Assembly (NCBI RefSeq): GCF_002262885.1
Contig: NZ_NKYF01000018.1
Span: forward strand, 62,001-126,000
Direction: 5' to 3'
Origin: Pseudonocardia sp. MH-G8
Lineage (GTDB): Bacteria > Actinomycetota > Actinomycetes > Mycobacteriales > Pseudonocardiaceae
DNA: 64,000 nt
Shown here: one piece after another, positions 43,201 to 51,471 of the stretch
How positions within the stretch are numbered: the first letter of the stretch is position 1
Layout of the letters: each line of letters begins with the position of its first letter
Notes under the pieces: model-generated
The model's database searches: none
The model's input: the letters and a program-made list of their open reading frames with translations, nothing else
Told to the model about the DNA's origin: nothing
Translations under genes and position numbers: made by a program

Positions 43201-43613
43201 GAGGGCTCCGACGAGGCCAGCACGGCCACACCCGCATCCCGGGCGGCGGCGACCGCGCGGGCCTTGTTGCCCGTCAGGTGCAGCACGTCGGTGGGCGGGC
43301 CGACGAAGGTGATGCCCTCGCGCTCGCACGCCTCGGCGAGGTCGGGGTTCTCCGACAGGAACCCGTAGCCGGGATAGATCGCGTCCGCACCGGCCTTCTT
43401 CGCGGCCTTGACGACCTCCTCGACGGAGAGGTAGGCCCGCACGGGGTGGCCGGGCTCGCCGATCTGGTACGACTCGTCGGCCTTCGCCCGGTGCAGCGAG
43501 TTGCGGTCCTCGTGCGGGAAGACCGCCACCGTCGATACGCCCAGCTCATAGGCGGCGCGGAACGCCCGGATGGCGATCTCTCCGCGGTTCGCGACCAGCA
43601 CCTTGCGGAACAT
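40236..43613 (-). CDS. pyc: Pyruvate carboxylase
   Basis: 1125-residue biotin enzyme converting pyruvate, bicarbonate and ATP to oxaloacetate. ATG at 43613 with GGGAGGG upstream. Domains in order: biotin carboxylase (VLVANRGEIAIRAFRA at the N-terminus, VAGGGGRGMRRV ATP-grasp loop, FIEMNPRIQVEHTVTE), carboxyltransferase (~530-820, TTFRDAHQSLLATRVRT, LHTHDTAGGQL metal site), and the biotinyl domain with EAMKMEAS near residue 1090. Full length for the alpha4 type. The antisense strand stays open for 1269 codons purely as a codon-bias shadow. Confidence 0.97.
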   Translation of the reverse strand: MFRKVLVANRGEIAIRAFRAAYELGVSTVAVFPHEDRNSLHRAKADESYQIGEPGHPVRAYLSVEEVVKAAKKAGADAIYPGYGFLSENPDLAEACEREGITFVGPPTDVLHLTGNKARAVAAARDAGVAVLASSEPSDDVETLLAAADDVGFPIFVKAVAGGGGRGMRRVQEPGALRDAVEAAMREAESAFGDATVFLEQAVVNPRHIEVQILADAEGNVSHLYERDCSVQRRHQKVVEIAPAPNLDPELRERICNDAVAFARHIGYRNAGTVEFLLDERGNHVFIEMNPRIQVEHTVTEQVTDRDLVIAQLRIASGMTLPQLRLTQDQITLSGAALQCRVTTEDPQNGFRPDTGTISAYRSPGGPGVRLDGGTTHMGAEVSAHFDSMLVKLTCYGHDFPNAVRRARRAIAEFRIRGVSTNLPFLAAVLDDPDFADGRVTTSFIEERPQLFTARQPADRGTRVLTYLAETTVNTPNGKRRNVVEPVDKLPRCDLDAAAPDGSRQLLRELGPEGFARRLREQTAVAVTDTTFRDAHQSLLATRVRTRDLLAVAPHVARTTPELLSLECWGGATYDVALRFLAEDPWERLAALSEAAPNICTQMLLRGRNTVGYTPYPVEVTDAFVQEAARTGMDIFRIFDALNDIEQMRPAIEAVRATGTAVAEVCLCYTADLSDPAEELYTLDYYLRLAEQSVEAGAHVLAIKDMAGLLRPPAARRLVTALRERFDLPVHLHTHDTAGGQLATLVAAIDAGVDAVDAAVASMAGTTSQPSLSALVAATDHTERATGLSLQAVGDLEPYWEAVRKVYAPFEAALPSPTGRVYHHEIPGGQLSNLRQQAIALGLGDRFELIEDCYAAADRMLGRLVKVTPSSKVVGDLALHLVGAGVEAKDFEADPGQFDVPDSVIGFLRGELGDPPGGWPEPFRTRALEGRPPRAEDADLTDEDRAGLRDDPRATLNRLLFPGPTREYLAHQESYGNTSVLSTKDFLYGLEPELEHTAELEPGVTLIIELEAISEPDERGYRTVLATLNGQLRPLSVRDHSIASDVKAAEKADRSDSRHVAAPFAGVVTLQVDEGDQVDDGQTVATIEAMKMEASITAHRAGTVGRRAIGKVQQVEGGDLLLVLE

Positions 43614-43794
43614 CGAGCTCCCTCCCTGTGGACCGGTGCCCCGGTCGAGGCGAGCAAACCGTACCTGCGGCACTCGTTCGGACCCGTGCGAAGAACGCCA
43701 CGTTTCCGGTAACAAGGAGTTGTGCGAGACGCTACGGCGCCGCGTGCGCACGGCGTGCGTGCCGGCCGCCGGACGAACCGAGGGGTGGCCCGCC

Positions 43795-44691
43795 ATGCGT
43801 CCTGACCCACGGACGGCGCACGGCGCCGCGTTCACCCACGGCCGGCGCCTGCGCGAGATGGCCCAGCACCGCCGCTCGCACCGCGAGGCGCACCGTACCC
43901 GCGTCGAGGCCCACCGGGCCCGGATCGCCGCGCACCACGCCCGCCGTTTCGCAGGCCGCCGGCACCGCAGGCACTCACCCGGCTGGCTGTTGCTGGCCCT
44001 CCTGCTCGCCTCCGCGGCCGCAGGCACGGTCGCCCTGATCGTGGTCTCGATCTTCGCGGCGGCCGTGGCCGTCACCGCGATGGCGCTCCCGGCGCTGGTG
44101 GTGGGCGGCACCGCCATCGCGCTGGCCCGGCACGGCAGGCGCCGTGCCCTCGCGGCCGGCACCGCCCCCCTCCCGGCCCGCCCGGCCGCGCCACCCCGCC
44201 CGGAGGCCGTGTGGGCGCGGGCCCGGGACCGCTTCTCCGCCCTGCGCGCGGAGTACGCCGCGTTCGAGTGCGACCCGATGCAGGTGCTGCACCGCCCCGC
44301 GCTCGCCGACGTGTCGGTGCCCAGCACCGCGCGGTTCGTCGACGCGTTCGCCGAGGCCCAGGCCCTCGAGACCGACGCGTACCCGCCTGCCGAGCACGGC
44401 GCCTCGTTCGTGTCCGCCGTCGACCGCGCCGAACGCGCCTGGCGCGCCGGCGTGGAGGCCGCCGACCGCATCCGCCTCTCCGGCCTCTCCCCCGCCGAGC
44501 GCGGCGCCGTCGAGCGGGTGATCAAGCTGCTCACCACGGCCCGCGACTCCGACAACGACCCCGAGCGCCTCGCCGCCTACTCCCTCGCCCGCGCGGAGCT
44601 CACGAAGCTCGACCGCGCCGGCGTGGTGCACCTCCCCCGCATGGCCGCAGCCGCCCTGGACGAGGCCGCGCGCGGCGCACTGCCCGCCTGA
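43795..44691 (+). CDS. Hypothetical membrane protein with His/Arg-rich N-terminus
   Basis: 298 residues from the ATG at 43795. The first ~60 residues are unusually rich in His and Arg (REMAQHRRSHREAHRTRVEAHRARIAAHHARR). A long hydrophobic region (residues ~63-105, likely two helices) and a helical cytoplasmic domain follow (WARARDRFSALRAEYAAFE, FVDAFAEAQALETDAYPP), ending LDEAARGALPA. Family not recognised. A diverged copy of its last ~33 codons lies 570 bp downstream, showing a past partial duplication. Monocistronic. Confidence 0.72.
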   Translation: MRPDPRTAHGAAFTHGRRLREMAQHRRSHREAHRTRVEAHRARIAAHHARRFAGRRHRRHSPGWLLLALLLASAAAGTVALIVVSIFAAAVAVTAMALPALVVGGTAIALARHGRRRALAAGTAPLPARPAAPPRPEAVWARARDRFSALRAEYAAFECDPMQVLHRPALADVSVPSTARFVDAFAEAQALETDAYPPAEHGASFVSAVDRAERAWRAGVEAADRIRLSGLSPAERGAVERVIKLLTTARDSDNDPERLAAYSLARAELTKLDRAGVVHLPRMAAAALDEAARGALPA

Positions 44692-44710
44692 CCACGCCCG
44701 GCGCGCCACC

Positions 44711-45152
44711 ACGCGCGAATCGCGCCCTCCCACCCGCGAGTCGCGCCCTCCCACCCGCGAATCGCGCTCCCCGCGGCGTGATCATCGATTCGGTGCGCCG
44801 GCGGCCAGATATTGCCGCGGATGCACCCGAACGGTGATCAGTACCGCGCCTCGGCCGCTCATGCGCTCCCCCGGCCCGGGCTCGCGGCGACACTCGCACG
44901 CCTAGGACGCGACTCGCGCACGTCCAGCGCGTGACGCGTGGGACGGCAGGAATGATGTGATTGCGGCCGCCCCCCGGCGCCTCATGCGCACGTCCACACC
45001 GCGACTCGCGGGTGGCAAGGCCGCGACTCGCGGCGGCCAAGGTGCGACTCGGGTGCAGGGGCGCGACTCGCCGACCATCAGCCTCTGCCTCGCAAGAGCC
45101 CAGCTCGCGAGCACCAGGACGCGACTCGCGGACGGCAGGACACGACTCGCGG
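44711..45152. repeat. Cluster of ~10 short GCGACTCGCG-type repeats
   Basis: Near-palindromic cores such as GCGACTCGCG, GCGAGTCGCG or GCGAATCGCG occur three times at 44713-44767 with CCCTCCCACC spacers, once near 44909, four times at 45000-45080 and twice at 45120-45152. The first three are in the opposite orientation to the rest. Confidence 0.7.
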
Positions 45153-45168
45153 CGGCCGCGGCGGCCGC

Positions 45169-45267
45169 TCGGAGCTGGCCGAGCTCGACCGCGCCGGCGT
45201 CGTGCACCTCCCCCACACGGCTGCGGCCGCGCTCGATGAGGCCGCGCGCGGCGCACTGCCGGCCTGA
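45169..45267 (+). pseudogene. Duplicated 3' fragment of the gene at 43795
   Basis: Translates as ELAELDRAGVVHLPHTAAAALDEAARGALPA then stop, matching the last ~31 residues of the protein encoded at 43795-44691 with few changes. The rest of the gene is absent; repeat units lie on the upstream side. Confidence 0.75.
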
Positions 45268-45275
45268 CACCCCCC

Positions 45276-46070
45276 TCAGGGCTTGCGCGCCACCCCGCCG
45301 GTGGTCTCGCGCAAGGGCGCCACCTCGCCGATGTCCGTCGGTTCCGGCCGCCATTCCGTGACGGACACCAGGCCGGGTTCGACCATCTCCAACCCGGAGA
45401 AGTAGCCGCGGATGTGCTCCACGGGTTGCTGGATGTAGGGCACGCCCCCGGACTTCGCGTAGTTCTCGGCGAGCGTGTTGAGATCGGCGTTCGTGTCGTT
45501 GCCGTCCCACAGGGCCAGATAGCTGCCCGACGGCACCGCGTCCAGCACCCGCCCGACCACCGCGTGCGAGGCCTCGAAGCTCCTCGCGTGGCCGAGCACG
45601 CCCATGAACATGACCGCGACGGGCTGCGTGAAGTCGAGGATGCGCCGCGCGTGGTCGATGATCCGGTCCGGGTCGTGGTAGTCGGCCTCGACGTAGTCGG
45701 TGACGCCCTCGGACGTCGTGTTCCTGAGCAGCACCCGCGCGTGCGCCAGCACGATCGGGTCGCTGTCCACGTACGCGATCCGGGACTCCGGGGCGATCGC
45801 CTGGGCGATCTCGTGCGTGTTCTGCATCGTGGGCAGGCCCGTGCCGATGTCGAGGAACTGCCGGATGCCGGCGTCCTCGGCCAGGAACCGCACCACGCGG
45901 CTGAGGAACTGCCGCGACTGCTGGGCGAACGTGGCCATGTCGTAGAACTGCAATGCGGCCTCGGCCGCCATCCGGTCGGCCTGGTAGTTGTCCTTGCCGC
46001 CCAGCCAGTAGTTCCAGATGCGGGCCGCGCCCGGCACGCTGGTGTCGATGTCGCGGCTCTGCTCCGTCAC
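45276..46070 (-). CDS. SAM-dependent methyltransferase, DUF574 family
   Basis: About 264 residues. GTG at 46070 is chosen, with GGAG upstream; a GTG at 46103 would add 11 residues. The family start IDTSVPGAARIWNYWLGGKDNYQADR is unmistakable, followed by FLDIGTGLPTMQNTHEIAQ (SAM loop), RIAYVDSDPIVLAHAR and VMFMGVLGHA. These proteins are numerous in Streptomyces and Pseudonocardiaceae. Their substrate is unknown. It sits between recG and the repeat-bearing interval and is probably an insertion into the conserved block. Confidence 0.9.
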   Translation of the reverse strand: MTEQSRDIDTSVPGAARIWNYWLGGKDNYQADRMAAEAALQFYDMATFAQQSRQFLSRVVRFLAEDAGIRQFLDIGTGLPTMQNTHEIAQAIAPESRIAYVDSDPIVLAHARVLLRNTTSEGVTDYVEADYHDPDRIIDHARRILDFTQPVAVMFMGVLGHARSFEASHAVVGRVLDAVPSGSYLALWDGNDTNADLNTLAENYAKSGGVPYIQQPVEHIRGYFSGLEMVEPGLVSVTEWRPEPTDIGEVAPLRETTGGVARKP

Positions 46071-46121
46071 GCCCTGCTCACTCCTTCGGGTGGGGATCAC
46101 CACACTAGAGCGGCGGGTGGG

Positions 46122-48311
46122 TCACACCTTGTCGAGGTAGGCCGCGCGCTCCTCGTCGCCCACCGTCTCGCCGACGAGCGCGGCGAGGCCGGGGTGGCGG
46201 CGCAGGCCCGGGTCGTCGGCCACGACGTGCTGCGCGTACACCTGCGCCTTGGAGATGACCTCCTCGTGGCGCAGCAGCGACAGCAGCCGCAGGCCGGAGC
46301 GGCGGCCGGACTGCAGGGCGCCCAGCACGTCACCCTCGCGGCGCAGCTCGAGGTCGAGGCGGGCCAGCTCGAAGCCGTCGGTGGTGCCGGCCACGGCGTC
46401 GAGGCGCTCGCGGGCGGTGGTGGCGGCGGGCATGTCGGTGACCAGGAGGCACACCCCGGGCGCTGAACCGCGGCCGACGCGCCCGCGCAGCTGGTGGAGC
46501 TGGGAGAGCCCGAAGCGGTCGGCGTCGAGGATGACCATGCACGTGGAGTTGGGCACGTCGACACCGACCTCGATGACGGTGGTGGCCACCAGCACGTCGA
46601 GCTCGCCGCGCTCGAAGGCCCGCATCACCGCGTCCTTCTCGTCGGGCGGCAGCTTGCCGTGCAGCACGCCGATCCGCAGACCGTGCAACGGGCCGTCGTC
46701 GAGCTTGGGCGCAACCTCCAGCACGGCCATCGGCGGGCGTTTGGCCTGCCCGTCGTCGCTGTCGGCACCGATGTCGGGGTCGTCGGTGTCGACGAGCTCC
46801 GCATCGGCTTCCGTGGCCCCGACGCGGGGGCAGACCACGTAGGCCTGGTGCCCGGCCGCGACCTCCTCGCGCACGCGCCGCCACACACGCTCGAACCACG
46901 AGGGCTTCTCCGCCAGCGGCACGACGGTGGTGCCGATGGGCGAGCGGCCCTTCGGCAGCTCGCGCAGCGCCGAGACCTCGAGATCGCCGTAGACGGTCAT
47001 CGCCACGGTGCGCGGGATCGGCGTGGCCGTCATGACGAGCATGTGCGGAGCCAGCTCGCCGCGGCTGCGCAGCGCGTCGCGCTGCTCCACCCCGAACCGG
47101 TGCTGCTCGTCGACGACCACGAGACCGAGGTCGGCGAACCCCACGTGCTCCTGGATGAGCGCGTGGGTGCCCACGACGATGCCGGCGGCGCCGGACTGCG
47201 CGTCCAGCAGCGCCTGCCGGCGCGCCTTGGCCCCCAACGACCCGGTGAGCAGCGTGACGTTCGTGGCCTGCTCGGCACCGCCCAGCTCGCCCGCCTTCCC
47301 GAGCGGGCCGAGCAGCGTGCGCAGCGACCGCGCGTGCTGCGCGGCGAGGACCTCGGTGGGGGCCAGCAGGGCTGCCTGCCGGCCGCCGTCGACGACCTGC
47401 AGCATCGCCCGCAACGCGATGACGGTCTTGCCGGCGCCGACGTCGCCCTGCACGAGACGGTTCATCGGGTGTTCGCGGGCGAGGTCGGCGGCGACCTCGG
47501 TGCCCACGGCGTGCTGGCCTGCGGTGAGCGTGAACGGCAGCGCGGCGTCGAACGCGTCGAGCAGGCCGCCGGGCACCGGCGGGCACGCGGCGGCCGGGCG
47601 CGTGGCGGTGGCCTGGCGGCGTAGCGCCAGCGCGAGCTGCACGCCCATCGCCTCGTCCCAGACGAGCCGGTGGCGCGCGGCGTGGATGTCGGCCTCGGCC
47701 TCCGGCACGTGGATGCGCCGCAGCGCCCGCCCCAGGTCGGTGAGCTTCTCCCGGCCCCGCACCAGCTCGGGCAGCGGGTCGGTGGGGTCGTCGAGCACGT
47801 CGAGGACCTGCCGGACGCAGCGCGCCACCTGCTGCGAGGTGATCTTGCCGTTGGCCGGGTAGACGGACAGGAACGGGCGGATCTCGTCGGCCTCGTCGAA
47901 CGGCTCGAACTGGGGGTGCGTGAGCTGCAGCTTCCCGTTGAAGACGCCGACCTTGCCCGAGAACACCGCGCGCACCCCGGCGTGGATGACGTGTTGCACC
48001 TTGTGGCCGTTGAAGAAGGTGCAGTCGATCGTGGCGCCCTTCTCGTCGCGGATGACGACGCTGAGCAGCTTCCCGCGCCGGGAGCGCATGTCGCGCAGCG
48101 CGGACTTCTCCACCTGCGCCACGAGGGTGGCCTGCTCGCCGATCTCGAGCCCCGCGATGTCGGTGAGCTTGCCGCGGTCGACGTAGCGGCGCGGGTAGTG
48201 CCGCACCAGCTCGCCGACGGTGGCGATGTCGAGCGACTCCAGCGCCACGGCCGTGCGCTTGCCGACCAGCGGCTCCAGCGCGCTGGCCATGTCGATCCCG
48301 GTCCCGGTCAT
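46122..48311 (-). CDS. recG: ATP-dependent DNA helicase RecG
   Basis: 729-residue branch-migration helicase that remodels stalled forks and Holliday junctions. An N-terminal wedge/OB domain (to ~270) is followed by the helicase core: GDVGAGKTVIALRAM (Walker A), LAPTEVLAAQHARSL, DEQHRFGVEQR (DExH box), VMTATPIPRTVAMTVYG and QLHQLRGRVGRG (motif VI). The ATG overlaps the DAK2 stop (ATGA), as in mycobacteria where recG adjoins a DAK2 gene. An inserted acidic stretch (ELVDTDDPDIGADSDDGQAK) lies in the second helicase domain. Confidence 0.96.
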   Translation of the reverse strand: MTGTGIDMASALEPLVGKRTAVALESLDIATVGELVRHYPRRYVDRGKLTDIAGLEIGEQATLVAQVEKSALRDMRSRRGKLLSVVIRDEKGATIDCTFFNGHKVQHVIHAGVRAVFSGKVGVFNGKLQLTHPQFEPFDEADEIRPFLSVYPANGKITSQQVARCVRQVLDVLDDPTDPLPELVRGREKLTDLGRALRRIHVPEAEADIHAARHRLVWDEAMGVQLALALRRQATATRPAAACPPVPGGLLDAFDAALPFTLTAGQHAVGTEVAADLAREHPMNRLVQGDVGAGKTVIALRAMLQVVDGGRQAALLAPTEVLAAQHARSLRTLLGPLGKAGELGGAEQATNVTLLTGSLGAKARRQALLDAQSGAAGIVVGTHALIQEHVGFADLGLVVVDEQHRFGVEQRDALRSRGELAPHMLVMTATPIPRTVAMTVYGDLEVSALRELPKGRSPIGTTVVPLAEKPSWFERVWRRVREEVAAGHQAYVVCPRVGATEADAELVDTDDPDIGADSDDGQAKRPPMAVLEVAPKLDDGPLHGLRIGVLHGKLPPDEKDAVMRAFERGELDVLVATTVIEVGVDVPNSTCMVILDADRFGLSQLHQLRGRVGRGSAPGVCLLVTDMPAATTARERLDAVAGTTDGFELARLDLELRREGDVLGALQSGRRSGLRLLSLLRHEEVISKAQVYAQHVVADDPGLRRHPGLAALVGETVGDEERAAYLDKV

Positions 48312-49930
48312 TCCACCCCCAGTACGAGCGGGTAGTCGCTCTGCCCCCCGCGGTGCACCACGACGTCGACCTCGGGGTGGGTGCGGCGCAGGTCGGCCGC
48401 CAGGCCCTCCCCCAGCGCCGCGTCGGCCGCCTCCCCGAGGAGCACGGTGACGATCTCACCACCCGCCGTGAGCATGCGGTGAGCCAACCACAGCCCCCCG
48501 ACAGCCAGGTCGGGGGCGATCAAGACCACCTCGCCGTCGGTGATGCCGAGGACGTCGCCGGGCTCGCAGCGCCCCACCCACGTGAGCGCCTCGGACTCGG
48601 CCACCTGCAGCCCGCCCGTCCGGGTGCCCGCGGCCGCCTCGGCCATCGCGACGACGTCGTCCCCTGCGCGGCGCGCCGGGTCGTACACCGCGAGCGCGGA
48701 CAGCCCTTGCAGCACCGACGCCGTGGGCACGACCAGCACCTCCTGCCCGTCGCCGCGCACCGTGGCCGCCGCACGCTCGGCGGTGGCGGTGAGGTCGGCG
48801 TCGGCCGGCAGGAGCACGACGTGCCGCGCACGGGTGCCGGCGAGCGCCGCCACCAGCTCCTCCTCGCCGGGGCTGCGGTCCGGCGACCGTTCGAGCACGG
48901 CGGCACCCGCGGACCGCGCCAGGTCGGCCACGTCCGGGCCGGGAACGACCATCAGCACCGCCCGCTCGCGCACGAACCGCCCGGGTGCCTCGCGCGGCGT
49001 GTCGTCGAAGCGCACCACGGTGATCCGGTGGGGCCGCCCGGCCGCGATGCCGGCCTCGACCGCGGCGCCGATGTCCGTGCAGTGCACGTGGACGTTCCAC
49101 AGGCCCTCGCCGCCGTCGGCCACCACCACGGAGTCGCCGACGGCGCCCAGCCGGGCCCGCAGCGCGTCGACCCGGGACCCGTCGCTGCCGTCCAGCAGGT
49201 ACATGACCTCGTAGTCGTGCTCGGCCGAACCGATCTCCCGTTGCGCCACCAGCACCTCCCGGCTGCGGGCCGGCAACGCACCGGCGCGCGGCAGATCGCC
49301 GCCGACGCGCCCGGTCACCAGGCAGGCGAGCGCGTCCAGCACGAGGTACAGGCCGAGCCCGCCGGCGTCGACCACGCCTGCCCGTGCGAGCTCCGGCAGT
49401 TGACCCGTGGTCGCCTGAACGGCGGTGGCGGCCGCCTCGGCCGCGGCGACCGCGACGTCGTCGAGCCGGTCCGAGCCTGCCGCGGCAGCCGCGCCGGCCG
49501 CCGCCGCGAGCACCGAGAGCACCGTGCCCTCTCGGGGTGAGCTGACGGCGGCGGTCGCGAAGCGGTGGGCCCGCTGCAACGCGTCGGCGAGCACGGCACC
49601 CGCCGGGGCCGGACCCGCTACCTTCGCGATGGCCTCCGCGACACCGCGCAGCACCTGCGAGAGGATCACCCCGGAGTTGCCGCGGGCACCGAGCAGGGCC
49701 CCGCGGGCGAGCGCTCCGGCCACCGCGGCGGACCCGCGCCCGTTCTCCCGCACCGCCCGGCGCACGGCGTCGGCCGCGGCACGCATCGTGAGCAGCAGGT
49801 TCGTGCCCGTGTCGCCGTCCGGCACCGGGAAGACGTTGATCCGGTCGATTTCCGCGCGGTGCCGCTCGAGCGCGGACGTGGCGGCGCGCGTCCACCGGGT
49901 GAGCAGCGCGTCGTCCAGCGTCGGGGGCAC
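48308..49930 (-). CDS. DAK2 domain protein (FakA/YloV-like)
   Basis: 540 residues from GTG at 49930. The N-terminal DhaL-type kinase domain has INVFPVPDGDTGTNLLLTMRAA (metal-binding Asp residues) and ARGNSGVILSQVLRG. The C-terminal half is the DegV-like/FakA-type accessory region, with LLDGSDGSRVDALRARL and VHVHCTDIGAAVEAG. In Firmicutes the FakA homologue phosphorylates fatty acids bound to FakB; in actinobacteria the role is unproven. TAGGCT seven bases before the GTG and no ribosome binding site suggest a leaderless mRNA. Coupled to recG. Confidence 0.88.
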   Translation of the reverse strand: MPPTLDDALLTRWTRAATSALERHRAEIDRINVFPVPDGDTGTNLLLTMRAAADAVRRAVRENGRGSAAVAGALARGALLGARGNSGVILSQVLRGVAEAIAKVAGPAPAGAVLADALQRAHRFATAAVSSPREGTVLSVLAAAAGAAAAAGSDRLDDVAVAAAEAAATAVQATTGQLPELARAGVVDAGGLGLYLVLDALACLVTGRVGGDLPRAGALPARSREVLVAQREIGSAEHDYEVMYLLDGSDGSRVDALRARLGAVGDSVVVADGGEGLWNVHVHCTDIGAAVEAGIAAGRPHRITVVRFDDTPREAPGRFVRERAVLMVVPGPDVADLARSAGAAVLERSPDRSPGEEELVAALAGTRARHVVLLPADADLTATAERAAATVRGDGQEVLVVPTASVLQGLSALAVYDPARRAGDDVVAMAEAAAGTRTGGLQVAESEALTWVGRCEPGDVLGITDGEVVLIAPDLAVGGLWLAHRMLTAGGEIVTVLLGEAADAALGEGLAADLRRTHPEVDVVVHRGGQSDYPLVLGVE

Positions 49931-49937
49931 CTGACCG

Positions 49938-49943
49938 AGCCTA
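49938..49943 (-). promoter_or_regulatory. -10 element of the DAK2-recG transcript
   Basis: TAGGCT on the minus strand, seven bases before the GTG at 49930, with no Shine-Dalgarno sequence between: leaderless-type promoter. Confidence 0.4.
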
Positions 49944-50058
49944 GGCCGCACCGGGTGCAGGGGGTCTGCAGGGCGCTGCGAGGGCGCGCGTATCGTAGGT
50001 GCTCGCGACCGGGGCCAACCCGGCAATCTCTCTATCGTCTACCCGAGGAGTGTTCGAC

Positions 50059-50250
50059 GTGGCTGCCGTCTGCGACGTCTGCGGCAAGGGTCCGGGCTTC
50101 GGCATGTCCGTCTCGCACTCTCACCGCCGTACCCACCGCCGCTGGAACCCCAACATCCAGACGGTGCGTGCCCGCTTGAACGGCGGCAACCGCCGCCGAC
50201 TGAACGTGTGCACCTCCTGCCTGAAGGCGGGCAAGGTCGCGCGCGCCTGA
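50059..50250 (+). CDS. rpmB: 50S ribosomal protein L28, zinc-binding type
   Basis: 63 residues. The GTG at 50059 has GAGGAG 9-14 bases upstream. MAAVCDVCGKGPGFGMSVSHSHRRTHRRW carries one CxxC pair and LNVCTSCLKAGKV the second, so this is the zinc-containing form. It is divergent from the DAK2 gene. A strong hairpin follows at 50269. Confidence 0.96.
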   Translation: MAAVCDVCGKGPGFGMSVSHSHRRTHRRWNPNIQTVRARLNGGNRRRLNVCTSCLKAGKVARA

Positions 50251-50268
50251 CCAACAGCACAGCGCAAC

Positions 50269-50313
50269 ACCAACGGCACTTCCGTCCACCTGGTGGACCG
50301 AAGTGCCGTTGGT
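50269..50313. terminator. rpmB terminator hairpin of the GGCACTT family
   Basis: Arms 50269-50290 and 50292-50313 pair at 21 of 22 positions. It is shared by rpmB and the convergent flavoprotein gene that ends at 50368. Confidence 0.8.
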
Positions 50314-50367
50314 ATGTGCGCGGCGATCACGACGGGTACACGCGATCCGCCCTACGCGTCCGGTCGC

Positions 50368-51387
50368 TCAGAGGCCGTGGCCGCGGTCGGCTGCCACCAG
50401 TCCGGCCACTCGCGCCTCGGCCACCGCGGAGAACGGCACCCGGTAGGCGGCCACCGCGTCGCGGGTCTCCTCCGCCATCAGGTCGGCGTTGATCTGAGCC
50501 GCGGCGAGCGCCCCGGCCGCCGCAGCCGCGCCGACCTGCGCCGACGGGTCGGTGACGTTGCCCGCGGCCCACACACCGGGCACGTCGGTGCGCCCGGCCG
50601 CGTCGGTCGGTACGTGCTCCCCCGCCCCGGACGGGTGTTCCACCGCGCGCAACCCGAGCCCGGCCACCGCGTCGGCGCGCGCCACCATCCGCGCCGCCAC
50701 CACCAGCGCCGTCCGGCGGATCAGCGTGCCGTCGGCGAGGCGCACGCCCTCGAGGCGGTCGTCGACGATCTCCAGGCCGGTCACCTCGCCGTCCACCACC
50801 GCGATGCCGCGGGCCGCGAACTGCTCCCACTGCTCGTCGGTGAGGTCCGGACGGGTGTGGGTGAAGAACGTGACGTCGGCGCTCCACTGCCGGAACAGCA
50901 GCGCCTGGTGCACCGACATCGGGCCGCTCGCCAGCACGCCGATCGGCCGGTCCCGCACCTCCCACCCGTGGCAGTACGGGCAGTGCAGCACGTCGCGGCC
51001 CCACCGTTCGCGCAGCCCCGGCACGTCCGGCAGCTTGTCGACCAGCCCGGTGGTCACCAGCAGCCGGCGCGCCCGGACGGACCCGCCGCCCGCCAGTGCC
51101 ACGACGAACCCCGGACCGTCCCGGTCCACCCCGGTCACCGCGTCGGCCACCAGCTGCCCGCCGTAGGAGCGGACCTCGCCCCGGCCGCGCTCCAGCAGCT
51201 CGGCCGGGGGCATCCCGTCCCGGGCGAGCAGCCCGTGCACGCCGTCGGCCGGGGCGTTGCGCGGCTCCCCCGCGTCGACGACGACCACCGAGCGTCGGGC
51301 GCGGGCCAGTACCAGCGCCCCGCTCAGGCCGGCGGCCCCGCCGCCGACCACCACCACATCGCAGCCGTACTCCAGCTGATCGGTCAT
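50368..51387 (-). CDS. Thioredoxin-reductase-like FAD/NAD(P) oxidoreductase with CPYC motif
   Basis: 339 residues. ATG at 51387 with GGAGGT eight bases upstream. FAD-binding VVVVGGGAAGLSGALVLARA is at the N-terminus, the redox-active CPYCHGWE lies near residues 133-140, and the FAD-ribityl motif GVWAAGNVTDPSAQVG near the end. In true TrxB the motif is CATC; the CPYC-HGWE variant marks a related group common in actinomycetes with unknown partners. The NAD(P) loop is weak (VLASGPMSVHQALL instead of GxGxxA). The stand-alone gene has no thioredoxin next to it. Confidence 0.88.
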   Translation of the reverse strand: MTDQLEYGCDVVVVGGGAAGLSGALVLARARRSVVVVDAGEPRNAPADGVHGLLARDGMPPAELLERGRGEVRSYGGQLVADAVTGVDRDGPGFVVALAGGGSVRARRLLVTTGLVDKLPDVPGLRERWGRDVLHCPYCHGWEVRDRPIGVLASGPMSVHQALLFRQWSADVTFFTHTRPDLTDEQWEQFAARGIAVVDGEVTGLEIVDDRLEGVRLADGTLIRRTALVVAARMVARADAVAGLGLRAVEHPSGAGEHVPTDAAGRTDVPGVWAAGNVTDPSAQVGAAAAAGALAAAQINADLMAEETRDAVAAYRVPFSAVAEARVAGLVAADRGHGL

Positions 51388-51471
51388 GTCGACCACCTCC
51401 GCGACCAGGGTGCGGCGGGACGGCGCGATGCTGCAAACTTCCTTGCTGGTCCGGCAACTGCGCGATGAGCG

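Larger units (their letters stand above)
44692..45275. other. Gene-free interval with short repeats and a gene scrap
   Basis: Contains about ten GCGA-(C/G/A)-TCGC units and a duplicated 3' fragment of the upstream gene. No complete gene is supported. Confidence 0.65.

Noticed and set aside
39903..43712. A 1269-codon plus-strand frame opposite pyc
   Set aside because: Codon-bias shadow of a clear pyruvate carboxylase; the translation is low-complexity Arg/Gly/His-rich with no domain.
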